A program made the translations under genes and the position numbers. Source: Actinomycetes bacterium (GTDB lineage: Bacteria; Actinomycetota; Acidimicrobiia; Acidimicrobiales; Ilumatobacteraceae). From it: a DNA stretch of 23,344 nt. The stretch covers positions 1-23,344 of the forward strand of contig JAEZFY010000087.1 in NCBI GenBank assembly GCA_023417265.1, read 5' to 3'. Position 1 is the first letter of the stretch, and the number at the start of each line of letters is the position of its first letter. Shown here piece by piece: positions 14,519 through 22,864 of this stretch. The notes beneath the pieces are model-generated. The model was not told the DNA's origin and did not search any database. It saw nothing but the letters and a program-made list of their open reading frames with translations.

Positions 14519-14700
14519 CTAGCGCGCGGCACGCGCCGCCTCGGCCGCCGCGCCGAAAAGGTCCGAAACGTCCATCCGCATGGTCCCCGAGAGTGAGTCG
14601 ATCCTGCCCTCGGCCAGCTGCTGCCCGAGAAACTCAGCGGCGCGGCGCAGCACCGCTACCGACCACCCTGCACCCACCCGGCGGCGTCGGCGGGTTTCCT
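14519..14700 (-). pseudogene. 3' fragment of an unknown gene
   Basis: On the minus strand an open frame with no start of its own gives SVAVLRRAAEFLGQQLAEGR, then IDSLSGTMRMDVSDLFGAAA and EAARAAR, ending in TAG at 14521-14519. Composition, helix pattern and third-position bias are those of a real protein C-terminus. The upstream part is missing where an IS110-type remnant on the opposite strand begins (about 14700), so the gene looks cut. The frame after the stop stays protein-like for 33 codons (SQQGRGGHDGAAMVREHVGS) to a second TAG at 14422-14420. Family not recognised. Confidence 0.4.
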
Positions 14701-14931
14701 TCGCCGATCGCGTCCAACCGGCGGATCAACAGCGTGCCCTACATCGCCAGCGTCACCCAACAGCGTGATCTCGACGATGCCCGCGTCTACATCGCCCGCA
14801 AGATCGGCGAGGGCAAGACCGGCCGCGAGGCCCGACGAGCGCACAAGCGACACCTCCCCAACCGCGTCATCCGACGCATGTGGCGAGACGAATCACGACG
14901 ACGCGAACAAGAAATCACGATCGCCGCTTGA
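14701..14931 (+). pseudogene. IS110-type transposase, C-terminal remnant
   Basis: About 75 codons, RINSVPYIASVTQQRD, DARVYIARKIGEGKTGREAR and HKRHLPNRVIRRMWRDE, match the C-terminal tail of IS110/IS116/IS902 transposases ('lN.aly..alt..r.d..a..Yv.rr.aEGKt.rEa.rclKR.la...yr'). The N-terminal DEDD domain and most of the Transposase_20 domain are absent. It is not a piece of the complete element next door, whose tail sequence differs and lies on the other strand. Its stop codon (TGA 14929-14931) forms the first bases of that element's left inverted repeat. Confidence 0.6.
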
Positions 14932-15020
14932 CAAGGGAGTTTCCCAAGTCAACCCCCCGGGGCGAGAACAGGTTGGCGGCGATGGTGCGGGTCGTACGCG
15001 GTGTCGGTGTGCCAACAGGC

Positions 15021-16148
15021 CTAGATGACTCGCAGCCAGGATCGGGCGACGATCCGAACGGCATGTGGGTGACGCTTGTTGCGGGATCTCGCCGCGGCAT
15101 AGCGATCGGCCCAACGGCAGTCGTGGCGGCTGTTGTCGGCGAACGTGATCAGCGCCTTGCGGGCGCGGGTGTTCGCCGTCCACCGGAACAACACGTGGCG
15201 TTGTTTTCCGGACTCGCGGGTCACAGGCGACGCGCCGACCTGGGCGCACGCGTGGTCGACGTCGATCGCGCTGTCGAGGATGGGGCCGACCTCGCCGATG
15301 ATCTGGGCCAAGTTGATTCGTCCGACTCTGGGCAGGGTCGCCAATACGGCGGTCTTCGGGTGTGACTTGACCGCGGCAGCGATCTCAGCCTCGAGCGTCC
15401 GCAGGCTGGTGAGGACCTGGCGCAGAACGCTCACATGAGCCATGACGATCGCGGCGACCGCTTCGGTCGACAGGGTCGCTCCCGGCGTAGGGGCAGATCG
15501 GAGCCGGTCGATCAGCTCGACGGGTGAGCGGCGACCGGTGTAGCCGACGCGTTCGCAGAACTGGCGCATCCGTCCCGGCCCGAGCCGGCTCGCCGAGGCT
15601 GGTGTCGGGTAGCGCTCCAGGAACGACAGCGCCACAGCCGAGTCGAGACTGAAGAACACCCGCATCGCTCCTGGCCAATGAGCCGCGAGGACCGCGTCGA
15701 GCTGGTTCATCGCTGCGATCTTGGCTTCAACCAGATCGTCACGAGCGCGGCACAGCGCCTGCAGGTCAGCAGTCGGGGTCGCGACCGCGTCAAGCCGGGC
15801 GAGGCGGTGGCCATCTGTGCGGACGTAGTCCGCCAGCTTCCACGAATCACCGGGGTCCGACTTGGCGCGGCTTGCTCCCCACCGAGGCCTGGTCGCGTTG
15901 AACGAGTTCGGATGAATCGGCACCACCGCGAAGCCGGCGGCCATCAACCGATCAACGACGAGGCCCTTGCGGGTCTCGATCGCGACCGCCGACTCGCACG
16001 GTTCGCCGTGGCTGGCGAGCCGTCGCAGCGCGGCGTCGATTCCGACGGCATCGTGTGTGACGGTCCATCGGTCGACGGTGGCCCCGTCGGCGCTCATCAC
16101 GGTGACGTCGTGGCTCTCGGCCGCCCAGTCCCATCCGACATACAGCAT
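15021..16148 (-). CDS. IS110-family transposase (375 aa), intact
   Basis: ATG 16148 is preceded by GAGGAG. The N-terminal RuvC-like DEDD domain is complete: D7 in VGWDWAAESHD, E58 in AIETRKG and the D98/D101 pair in KSDPGDSWKLAD. The C-terminal Transposase_20 domain carries GASPVTRESGKQ with the candidate catalytic Ser, and ends in HPHAVRIVARSWLRVI. Such enzymes act with an element-encoded bridge RNA to recombine element and target without duplicating the target. The length is normal and there is no frameshift, so the element may be active or recently arrived. Confidence 0.93.
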   Translation of the reverse strand: MLYVGWDWAAESHDVTVMSADGATVDRWTVTHDAVGIDAALRRLASHGEPCESAVAIETRKGLVVDRLMAAGFAVVPIHPNSFNATRPRWGASRAKSDPGDSWKLADYVRTDGHRLARLDAVATPTADLQALCRARDDLVEAKIAAMNQLDAVLAAHWPGAMRVFFSLDSAVALSFLERYPTPASASRLGPGRMRQFCERVGYTGRRSPVELIDRLRSAPTPGATLSTEAVAAIVMAHVSVLRQVLTSLRTLEAEIAAAVKSHPKTAVLATLPRVGRINLAQIIGEVGPILDSAIDVDHACAQVGASPVTRESGKQRHVLFRWTANTRARKALITFADNSRHDCRWADRYAAARSRNKRHPHAVRIVARSWLRVI

Positions 16149-16305
16149 CCGGTTGTTCTCCTCAAGGTGAGTTGCTGGACCCGGTCGGTCGGAGTTCCGA
16201 AGCCTGCACGCTCATTGATCGGCCCTCAGCGAGCGGGGGCACTTTCCCAAAGGCAACGATCCGGAACCGAGCACGCCGTGGGAGCAGCAGAACTCCCTTA
16301 GGTCA
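16149..16305 (-). ncRNA. Candidate bridge RNA region of the IS110 element
   Basis: The 157 nt between the inverted repeat and the transposase start hold no ORF, only the ribosome site at the end. IS110-group elements transcribe a structured bridge RNA from the non-coding end before the transposase, while IS1111-type elements use the end after it (here 92 nt, 14929-15020). The upstream flank is the larger and thus the better candidate. Loops matching target and donor were not resolved by eye. Confidence 0.35.
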
Positions 16306-16405
16306 TCCACGCGACACGCGTCTGGGGCTGTCCCCCACGACGAGACCAGGCAACGGCACCCACGGCACCGTCAACAACCATTGTCCGCCAATGAGCGTCT
16401 GACAG

Positions 16406-16624
16406 TCACAACTGGTTTCCGTGGGCGCTGGTGAGATCGGTAGTCCCCGAGTTGCTGGTGGCGATGACCATTCGCAGGATCGTCGCGGTGTCGCCGCCGG
16501 TGTGGTGGCGCAATCCACGTAGCCGGGCGGCAAACGAATAGGCGAGCGCTTGGATGTCACTCATCGTCAGGAAGTTTGCAGAGCTTGCTGCGAAGCCGGT
16601 GGTTGCGGCGACGCCGTTCTTGGA
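16406..16624 (-). pseudogene. 3' fragment of an unknown gene cut by the IS21 element
   Basis: The open minus-strand frame gives SKNGVAATTGFAASSANFLT, MSDIQALAYSFAARLRGLRH and TILRMVIATSNSGTTDLTSA, ending NQL with TGA at 16406. Third positions are G/C-rich as in real genes here. The frame enters the IS21 left end exactly at 16624/16625, so upstream codons were lost or displaced on insertion. No convincing matching 5' half is visible on the far side of the IS at 19216. Family unknown. The remaining 100 bp (16306-16405) show nothing. Confidence 0.4.
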
Positions 16625-16651
16625 TGTCGCCCGCCAGCTTGATGGGACCAC
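16625..16651 (+). repeat. IS21 left terminal inverted repeat
   Basis: TGTCGCCCGCCAG, a 4-nt variable part and ATGGGACCAC pair with the right end, 23 of 27 bases identical. A further internal copy of the unit GAGCGCCAGTG..ATGGGACC follows at 16653-16673; such multiple copies are transposase-binding sites in IS21 elements. Confidence 0.85.
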
Positions 16652-16686
16652 GTGAGCGCCAGTGTGATGGGACCGGGTCCGGGGTG

Positions 16687-17490
16687 TCAGCGTCGGCGTC
16701 GTGATGATCGCGGCGGGGCGGCTGGTTGGTCAAGCGCGCCGGTGTTGCCGGGTCGTTGGCGTTGGCGGTAGGACTCGCCGTCGAGGACGAGTTCGTGGGC
16801 GGCGGACTGGAGCCGGTCGATCGCGGATTGGGCCAGCAGGGGGTCGGCCATCAGCCCGAGCCACTCGATCGGCGTTCGGTTCGAGGTCACCACGGTGGCC
16901 GCGGCTCGATGCCGCTCGACGATCAGTTCGTAGACGTCGGCGGTGTCGAGTGTGTCGAGCGCGGTGAGCGCGAAGTCATCGATCACGAGCAGGTCGACGC
17001 GCAAGAGCTTGCGGATCTCGGTGTCGTGACTGTTGTCGAGGCGGCTCGCGCGGAGTCGTTTGAGGAGCCGGTCGCAGCGCTCGAAGTGCACGCTGAACCG
17101 CCGGCGGACCGCGGCGTGGCCGAGCGCGGTCGCGAGGAAGGTCTTGCCGACCCCGACCGGTCCCAGGATGAGCGCGTTGTGGCCGGACTCGACGAACCGC
17201 AGCGAGCACAGTTCGTTCCACACGGTGCGGTCGTACGCGATGTTGGCGGTGTCGTCCCAGCGGTCCAGGGTCATGGCCGGGTCGAGGCCGGCGGTGCGCG
17301 CTCGCAGCGACGCGGAGCTGGTCTCGCGGCGGGTGACTTCGTCGGCGAGGACGAGTTCGAGGAACTCGACGTGACCCATCTGCGCGGTGGTGGCCAGGGC
17401 GAGCCGCTCGGGGAGTGTGTCGAGGCAGCGGCCGAGCTTGACTTGGCGCAGCAGGGCGCGCAGTTCGGGGGTGACGGCCGGCGTGTTCAT
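16687..17490 (-). CDS. istB: IS21-family helper ATPase IstB
   Basis: 267 residues. AAA+ ATPase with Walker A GPVGVGKT (110-117) and Walker B LLVIDDFAL (167-175), an N-terminal helical region (LRALLRQVKLGRCLDTLPER) that binds IstA and DNA, and a VTSNRTPIEW sensor segment. IstB selects and remodels target DNA and stimulates IstA. ATG 17490 overlaps the istA stop by ATGA, the usual coupling. The C-terminus is a basic, Pro-rich tail. Intact. Confidence 0.95.
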   Translation of the reverse strand: MNTPAVTPELRALLRQVKLGRCLDTLPERLALATTAQMGHVEFLELVLADEVTRRETSSASLRARTAGLDPAMTLDRWDDTANIAYDRTVWNELCSLRFVESGHNALILGPVGVGKTFLATALGHAAVRRRFSVHFERCDRLLKRLRASRLDNSHDTEIRKLLRVDLLVIDDFALTALDTLDTADVYELIVERHRAAATVVTSNRTPIEWLGLMADPLLAQSAIDRLQSAAHELVLDGESYRQRQRPGNTGALDQPAAPPRSSRRRR

Positions 17491-19049
17491 CGGTCACCTC
17501 CCGCCGCTCGGACGGCGAAGTGTTCGGGATCGCGAGCGAACCGGGCCGGCACGACAGTGCTCGGCAAGGCCGCCGGAACTGGCGTGGTCTCGGTGCCGCG
17601 TTCGAGCATCCGCCCGATCAGCCCGACGTTGACGGCTTCGGCGTCGAGCGCCCGGGCGCAGGCTTTATTGACGCGTTCGGAACCCCACTTGTTGGCGAGC
17701 CCGAGGAGCGCGTAGACCTGACGCATCCGGGTCCACGGCAGCGGCACGTCCAACAGTGCGGTGGCGTAGTCGCCGACGGCCGGGCCGTGCTCGGCGGCCA
17801 TCCGGCAGAGGTGGCCGATGTCGCGCAGCGCGTAGACCGCGGTGCCGTCCGGCAGGTCAGCCGGGTCGGTGACGCGGCGGCCGGGCTGTTGACGGGGATG
17901 GGTCTTGACCGGCTGGCCACGCAACGAGATGCGCACCAGGTGCCGGTCGGCGCGCACGTCGACGCGTTCGCCGATCAGATTCCCGGGGACCGAGTAGAGC
18001 GCCTTGGCGACCTCGATGTGATGGTCCCGATGAACCTTCGCGGTCGTGTAGATCGGCACGTCGTAGCGCCCCGTCGGCGCCGGCAACAGGCGCGGTGCCT
18101 CTTCGAGAGCGAACAGTTCCGCCGGGGCGCACTGGGTCGTGCCGTGGATCCGCTGCCCGGCCCGGACCGCGCACCACTGCTCGGCGTGACTCTGCGCATC
18201 AGCGAGATCACAGAAGGTCTCGCCAGCCCACATCGAGCCGCGCACGAACTGCACCGTGCGCTCCACACGAGGCTTGTCCTGCGGGGACCGGACCCGAGCG
18301 GGGTCGACGTGGAACCCGCGGGCTTGGGCGTACTCGACGAACGCCTCGTTCAAGCGTGGCTCGAGCGGATCCGCGGTCGTCACGATCGCCTTCAAGTTGT
18401 CCGGGATCACGGTCGCGAACACACCGCCGAAGAACGACCAGGCGGCCTCAAACCCGTCGATCACGTCGTCGATGGTCTGGCGAAACGAGAGCCACGCGAA
18501 CGTGTGCCGCGAGTAGCAGGCGGTGAAGATCAACGCCCACACCACCCGCCGCCGGCCGTCCACGTCGAGCTGCCCCATTCGACCGAAGTCGACCTGCAAC
18601 TCGCCGCCCGGCTCGCCGTCGGCGACCCGCACCATCGAACCCTGACCACGCCGGCGACCACACGCCTCGGCCACATAACGCTGCACCGTGCGCAACGGCA
18701 CCCGCACGCCGCGGCGTTCGAGCAGCTCGTGGATCTTGACCGCCGTCAGGCCGTCGGCGACCCAACCGGCCACCCGCTCATGGTCGGCCTCGAGCAGCCG
18801 CCACGCCCCACCACGGCCGTCACTGCGATGCGGCCGCACCGCCTCGACGACCGAGCCGACGAACTCGTCGCCGAGTTGGTCGACGCCACCGCCACGGCGC
18901 AGGCCAAGCTCCTCCGCCGCGGTCACATAGCGGCGGACCGTCTTGCGATCCACCGCCGACAACCGCACCACCGAACGCAACGACTCGCCGTCCAGCCACA
19001 ACCGCAACACTTCTCTGACTTCGTACACGCGTACCTCCCGGAACGCCAT
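17487..19049 (-). CDS. istA: IS21-family transposase IstA
   Basis: 520 residues from ATG 19049, with AGGAAGG upstream. An N-terminal helix-turn-helix (LRLWLDGESLRSVVRLSAVD) is followed by a DDE integrase core with D154 (LQVDFGRMG), D217 (VIPDNLKAIV) and E263 (DKPRVERTVQF). The C-terminal Mu-type domain contains the family's VHRDHHIEVAKALYSVPGNL strand. It cuts and joins the IS ends with help from IstB. Length and motifs are normal and the frame is intact, so the element is potentially active. Confidence 0.95.
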   Translation of the reverse strand: MAFREVRVYEVREVLRLWLDGESLRSVVRLSAVDRKTVRRYVTAAEELGLRRGGGVDQLGDEFVGSVVEAVRPHRSDGRGGAWRLLEADHERVAGWVADGLTAVKIHELLERRGVRVPLRTVQRYVAEACGRRRGQGSMVRVADGEPGGELQVDFGRMGQLDVDGRRRVVWALIFTACYSRHTFAWLSFRQTIDDVIDGFEAAWSFFGGVFATVIPDNLKAIVTTADPLEPRLNEAFVEYAQARGFHVDPARVRSPQDKPRVERTVQFVRGSMWAGETFCDLADAQSHAEQWCAVRAGQRIHGTTQCAPAELFALEEAPRLLPAPTGRYDVPIYTTAKVHRDHHIEVAKALYSVPGNLIGERVDVRADRHLVRISLRGQPVKTHPRQQPGRRVTDPADLPDGTAVYALRDIGHLCRMAAEHGPAVGDYATALLDVPLPWTRMRQVYALLGLANKWGSERVNKACARALDAEAVNVGLIGRMLERGTETTPVPAALPSTVVPARFARDPEHFAVRAAGGDR

Positions 19050-19188
19050 GGGCCGTCCTTCCTGAACCCGCTTGTCGGGAACAACGGCCAGTGCACCCTC
19101 GGCGGCACCGACACTGGTGGACCCCGGGAGGTGGTCCCATCACTGGCGCTCAAGGTGGTCCCATCCCACTGGCGCTCAACTGCTCAAA

Positions 19189-19215
19189 GTGGTCCCATGC
19201 CACTGGCGGGCGACA
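19189..19215 (-). repeat. IS21 right terminal inverted repeat
   Basis: On the minus strand it reads TGTCGCCCGCCAGTGGC then ATGGGACCAC. Two further copies of the internal unit (GAGCGCCAGTG..ATGGGACCACC) lie inward at about 19132-19177, so the right end carries three binding-site-like units against two at the left. Confidence 0.85.
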
Positions 19216-19557
19216 TTGTAACGGGGTCCTCCGAAGTGGAGGATCATCACTGCGCACCGGGCTGCCTCCCGGACCTTTGTTCGCCCGGGCTGACGAGGAG
19301 TTCATCCTCGCCCGCCGGTCGGCGACCTCACCGTTCGGCGATGACGCTCCTTGTCGAGGCGAGCGACTGGCGGCCCTGTTGGGAGGCGCGCGTCGAGCAC
19401 CTGTGGGAGTTGAACAGGCCGGACAGGTTTCACCACGTCGATTTCGCTGGTGATGAGCACCACGGCGTGCCCGGGGCCGGCCAAGCGCCGGCCGGTTGGA
19501 GCCCGCATCGAGTCAGGTCTCGGTCGTACGGACTAGATGTCGGCTGGTGCGGGCCGG
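19216..19557. other. 342 bp between IS21 and the ABC operon, no convincing gene
   Basis: It contains a 6-bp hairpin TCCTCC/GGAGGA just outside the IS end (about 19228-19245) and the terminator hairpin listed separately. A 68-codon minus-strand ORF (19302-19508) has one protein-like run (AVVLITSEIDVVKPVRPVQL), but its remainder is Arg/Pro-rich. Too little to call a gene. Confidence 0.35.
19475..19493 (-). terminator. Terminator-like hairpin after the ABC transporter operon
   Basis: A perfect 7-bp GC stem, GGCCGGC/GCCGGCC with a 5-nt loop, lies 65 nt past the ATPase stop in the direction of transcription. No T-run. Position and stability fit a terminator for the 23221-19558 operon. Confidence 0.45.
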
Positions 19558-20271
19558 TCAGCTGAGCTTCACAAGGTTGTCGGCGCGCGCGAGCACATGT
19601 TCATCGTGCGAAGCGATCAGCACGGTCTGTCCGTTCGTAGCGCATTCGGCGAGGTGTGCGATCGCCAGCTCGGCGGCGGAACGGTCAAGTGCTGCTGTGG
19701 GCTCATCGATGAGGAGGATCGGCGGCTCGCCAAGGAGCGCTCGTGCAAGGAGGACGCGTTGACTCTCTCCGCCGGAAAGCGTCCGCGGACGCGCGTTCAG
19801 TCGGCTTCCAAGCCCGAGCCGGGTGAGTAGCAAAGCAGCGCGCTTCCGGTCGGTTGGTGATGCCAGGTGGGGAGGCCGGCCGACGAGGACGTTCTCGATG
19901 GCCGTGAGGAAGTCGACGAGGCCCTCGCGTTGGCGTGCGTAGCCGATGGTGGTTGCCCGCTCGGCTGTGGCTGCTGACGGCGGGAGAGCGGACGCTTCCG
20001 TCGGTCCCCAGAACACGTTTCCGCGGCTCGGGCGCTGCAGAGCTGCCGCGATCCTCAGAACCGTGGTCTTGCCTGATCCTGACCTGCCCGCAAGACAGGT
20101 GATCTGCCCCGGGAGCGCTGTGACGCTGAGATGCTCGACGACAGCCACCTCTTCCGAATGACGTGTCTTCGGGTAGACCACAGAAACGTCGACGAGTTCG
20201 CAGGCCACTCCTTCCGTCCGAGCTGCGGCCGTGTCCCGCACTGGTTTGCAGGACTCATCAGGTGAATCCAC
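19558..20271 (-). CDS. ABC transporter ATP-binding protein
   Basis: 237 residues from GTG 20271, which has GGAGG eight bases upstream and overlaps the permease end by 14 bp; an ATG 33 bp further upstream gives a longer, unsupported N-terminus. All ABC motifs are present: Walker A GRSGSGKT (62-69), signature LSGGE (165-169), Walker B ILLIDEP (185-191) and switch His222 in ASHD. It resembles LolD/MacB-type ATPases that power FtsX-like mechanotransmission permeases. It is the last gene of a three-gene operon and the evident partner of the 862-residue permease. The N-terminal 20 residues are extra compared with minimal family members. Confidence 0.92.
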   Translation of the reverse strand: MDSPDESCKPVRDTAAARTEGVACELVDVSVVYPKTRHSEEVAVVEHLSVTALPGQITCLAGRSGSGKTTVLRIAAALQRPSRGNVFWGPTEASALPPSAATAERATTIGYARQREGLVDFLTAIENVLVGRPPHLASPTDRKRAALLLTRLGLGSRLNARPRTLSGGESQRVLLARALLGEPPILLIDEPTAALDRSAAELAIAHLAECATNGQTVLIASHDEHVLARADNLVKLS

Positions 20272-22846
20272 GTCGAAGACCTCCCATCGCGTATTGGACG
20301 GCAACCAGCGCGATCGTCGTTGCGAGAGCAGCGAGCATCGTCGGCACGACCGCCAGCTCCAGAACGGTTGCTGAAACTGGAGCGATCGCGGTCACCGCGG
20401 CTGCTGCCAGCGTGCCGTGGAAGAGTTCTCGGCGGCGTTGCCAGCGCCTGACGTCGCGCTCGTGCCACCCCGATTCGCGAAGGAGTTCCGTAACGGCTTG
20501 CCGGACGCGACGCTCACTGCCGGCAACGAGCGCGTGAGCGCCCACCGCAGCGGTGAACGACGCGACAAGCATCGCCAGTTGCCGTCCGCGAAGGTCGGCA
20601 CCCGCTGACACTCCCATTCGGGTCGCGCCAAGCGCATCCGCCTGCTCCCACAGAACGAGCGCTGCGGGCGCGACGGTGGCGCCGGCAATCGACGCTGCGA
20701 GGGCCTGGCTGATGGTGATAGCCAGGCACCGCCAGACACTCGCTCGGGCGAGGGCCCAGGGTGAGACACGGTCGAATGACCGGCGGCTGCGCGCATGCTG
20801 CGCAAACCGTTGTCCGGTGCGTCGCATGGCCATACCGACCGCCGCCGCACCGAGTATCAGCCAGATCGCGACCACACCGATCGCGGTCAGGATCCCGAAC
20901 CTGCTCGTCGTCCCGGATGCGAACACGGCGGACAACGCGATGAGCAGCAGAGCGAAAGCCGACGCAGTCACACTCGGCCGGAGCACGAACCAGGTCACCT
21001 GGCGGCGAGACCAGCCACTCTCGCCGAGCACACGCACTGACTGCGTCGCAGCAGCGGCTTCGACGAGGTTGACGGCCCACGCGATCAACACGGCGGCGAC
21101 GAGGGCGAGGGCGGCTACGCCGTAGGTGGCCGTCGAGATCGAATGATCGATCTCCATTGTTGCGCCGATGCGTGCCCATGGCTCGGTGACCCATCCGAGG
21201 TCGCGGTCCCCTGCCAGGTACGCGGGTACGTAGACCGAGACCCGCTGAGGTGAGGAGCCCGCCATCACGTCAACGTCGAACCCGAGGTCGATGATTTGGC
21301 CGGCGATGTCGTTGACGCGCTCGACGCCGTCAGGGGAGTAGTCGATTCCGGGGTCCAGTCGGACGCGCATGGCGTCGACCACCCGATCTCCACGGATGGT
21401 GTGGGCGTTTGCAATGTCGATCAGCGCGGCCGGCGCCGGTTTGACGAGTCCCGTTGGAAGCAGCGTCGGGTGGAGCATCTGTTGTCGGGACGAGCCGTCG
21501 GCGGCCTGGACCCATTCGGTGCTCGACTGGTCGTACGTCCCGAGCGGCACATAGTTGACCGCTGAAACGTCAACGTCGAAATCGACGAGGTCGAATGCGG
21601 CTACGGGTGCCAGGAAGAACGGCTGCGCGTACGGGTCGGCCGACTCGAAGTCCCCGTTGGCGCCATCGGCGGCCACGGGTCGAACCTCCCGGTATTGCTG
21701 TTCGGAGCCGATGCCGGCGTACCGCCCAAGCGGTGTGATCGTGAACTCGGTCTCAATGCCAGCGGAGGTCTCGTACGTCGGCGCCGCTAGCAGGTCTGCT
21801 GTGAACGACTGGTCGATCGGTCCGCGGTACACGCCACCGTTCGCTGATGCTTGCCCTGGCCACGAGATCATCAGGTTTGGCGCAGTGAACGGGGTGAAGT
21901 CGTTGATGGCTCTGACGGCCGAGACATGCCCGGTCAGGTCGGTGTCCGCGTGAGGCGGCAACGCGTCGCCTGTTTCAGGGATCGGTAGATCAACGACTGC
22001 GCCGCTGACCTCGAGCGCCAACTTCTGTTCCCGGTGTCCGTTCACTACCAACGGGACCACGGGGCGGGTCAAGGCTGCGGTGTCATTGGACTCGACAGCC
22101 CGGCGCTGTGAGAGCCGCACGAAGTCGTGCACACCGTCGAACTCGGGCGCCACTGGGCCGGGTTGCCACTCGGCGAGGGTCGGGGCGCTCCCGGCAACGG
22201 CGAGTGCCGACAGCGCCCCGATCGGTCCGACCAAGGCCGCTTCTGCGGTCGGCTCGACCGCGATCACCAGCTCGCGAACCCGTTCGAGCGGGAACAGCTG
22301 GAGGATCATCTCGCTCGACTCCTCGTCGATCGCGTAGCCGACCAGGCCGCTCGTCTGGATGCGTGGCGGATCTCCGGGCTTGACGGCGACGCTGAATGAC
22401 CGGTCGTACGCGACGACTGGCTGGACGCCGCTGTCAGCTGTCACCTTCACGTTTCCCACGTACCACGTGGGCTCGGACGGCATTTGTAGGGCGACCAACG
22501 GTGCGGCAGTAGTCGACTCGAGGAACCCGACCACTCCGACCGGAGCGACGACATCAACGCCGTCGACCGCCCCGACGCGTTCAACATCGTTGAGTGTCAT
22601 CGCGGTCGGGCCCGGGTAGCCAAGAAAGCTCTCTTCGACGAGCCGCGTTCCGTCGAGGCCGGTTGCCGGCGACCGTACGAGCAGGTCGTACAGAGGCCGG
22701 TAGCTGCGGTCCAGTTCAGCGTTGAGGGTGACTGCTGTTGAGGCGCGCAAACCGACAACGAGCATGACGAGGACGGCGACGAGCAGCGAACCGACGAACA
22801 GTGTGATTGACCGCCGGCGTGGCCGCCGGTGAAGCCTCGACGTCAC
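20258..22846 (-). CDS. FtsX/MacB-like ABC permease (862 aa)
   Basis: GTG 22846. A basic N-terminus (RLHRRPRRRS) leads into transmembrane segment 1 (about 14-33). A roughly 540-residue extracytoplasmic domain follows (to about 570). The rest holds about seven hydrophobic segments, including ALALVAAVLIAWAVNLVEAA (about 575-595), VTASAFALLLIALSAVFASG (about 620-640), TAIGVVAIWLILGAAAVGMA (about 650-670), and others near 700-730, 755-775 and 808-855. One N-terminal segment, a big outer domain and a C-terminal bundle fit ABC exporters that move or release extracytoplasmic peptides or lipoproteins, though it is longer than classic MacB/FtsX. It follows a small secreted-protein gene by 18 bp, as in bacteriocin or surface-peptide export and immunity operons. 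The substrate is not known. Confidence 0.8.
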   Translation of the reverse strand: MTSRLHRRPRRRSITLFVGSLLVAVLVMLVVGLRASTAVTLNAELDRSYRPLYDLLVRSPATGLDGTRLVEESFLGYPGPTAMTLNDVERVGAVDGVDVVAPVGVVGFLESTTAAPLVALQMPSEPTWYVGNVKVTADSGVQPVVAYDRSFSVAVKPGDPPRIQTSGLVGYAIDEESSEMILQLFPLERVRELVIAVEPTAEAALVGPIGALSALAVAGSAPTLAEWQPGPVAPEFDGVHDFVRLSQRRAVESNDTAALTRPVVPLVVNGHREQKLALEVSGAVVDLPIPETGDALPPHADTDLTGHVSAVRAINDFTPFTAPNLMISWPGQASANGGVYRGPIDQSFTADLLAAPTYETSAGIETEFTITPLGRYAGIGSEQQYREVRPVAADGANGDFESADPYAQPFFLAPVAAFDLVDFDVDVSAVNYVPLGTYDQSSTEWVQAADGSSRQQMLHPTLLPTGLVKPAPAALIDIANAHTIRGDRVVDAMRVRLDPGIDYSPDGVERVNDIAGQIIDLGFDVDVMAGSSPQRVSVYVPAYLAGDRDLGWVTEPWARIGATMEIDHSISTATYGVAALALVAAVLIAWAVNLVEAAAATQSVRVLGESGWSRRQVTWFVLRPSVTASAFALLLIALSAVFASGTTSRFGILTAIGVVAIWLILGAAAVGMAMRRTGQRFAQHARSRRSFDRVSPWALARASVWRCLAITISQALAASIAGATVAPAALVLWEQADALGATRMGVSAGADLRGRQLAMLVASFTAAVGAHALVAGSERRVRQAVTELLRESGWHERDVRRWQRRRELFHGTLAAAAVTAIAPVSATVLELAVVPTMLAALATTIALVAVQYAMGGLRRGFT

Positions 22847-22864
22847 GGCGTCACGCCGGCCAAG

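Larger units (their letters stand above)
14929..16305 (-). mobile_element. Complete IS110-family insertion sequence
   Basis: A full-length transposase gene is bracketed by an imperfect inverted repeat: TGACAAGGGAGTT at 14929-14941 and, on the minus strand at 16305-16291, TGACCTAAGGGAGTT (a 2-nt difference). The implied length, about 1.38 kb, suits the family, and subterminal repeats of this kind are known in its IS1111 branch. The exact ends could lie a few bases outside the repeats, as this family makes no target duplication. Non-coding flanks are 157 nt before the transposase and 92 nt after it. Confidence 0.65.
16625..19215 (-). mobile_element. Complete IS21-family insertion sequence
   Basis: The ends are TGTCGCCCGCCAG...CTGGCGGGCGACA, beginning TG and ending CA as in IS21 elements, and enclose intact istA and istB genes. 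Length is 2591 bp, normal for the family. The flanks (CTTGGA before, TTGTAA after) show no target-site duplication, although IS21 normally makes one of 4-8 bp. Confidence 0.88.

Noticed and set aside
19302..19508. 68-codon minus-strand ORF after the ABC operon
   Set aside because: One protein-like run only; the rest is Arg/Pro-rich, with no ribosome site, and it overlaps the terminator hairpin.
17520..19565. 681-codon open frame on the plus strand
   Set aside because: It is antisense to istA, which has all DDE motifs; long shadows are expected in DNA of this GC content.
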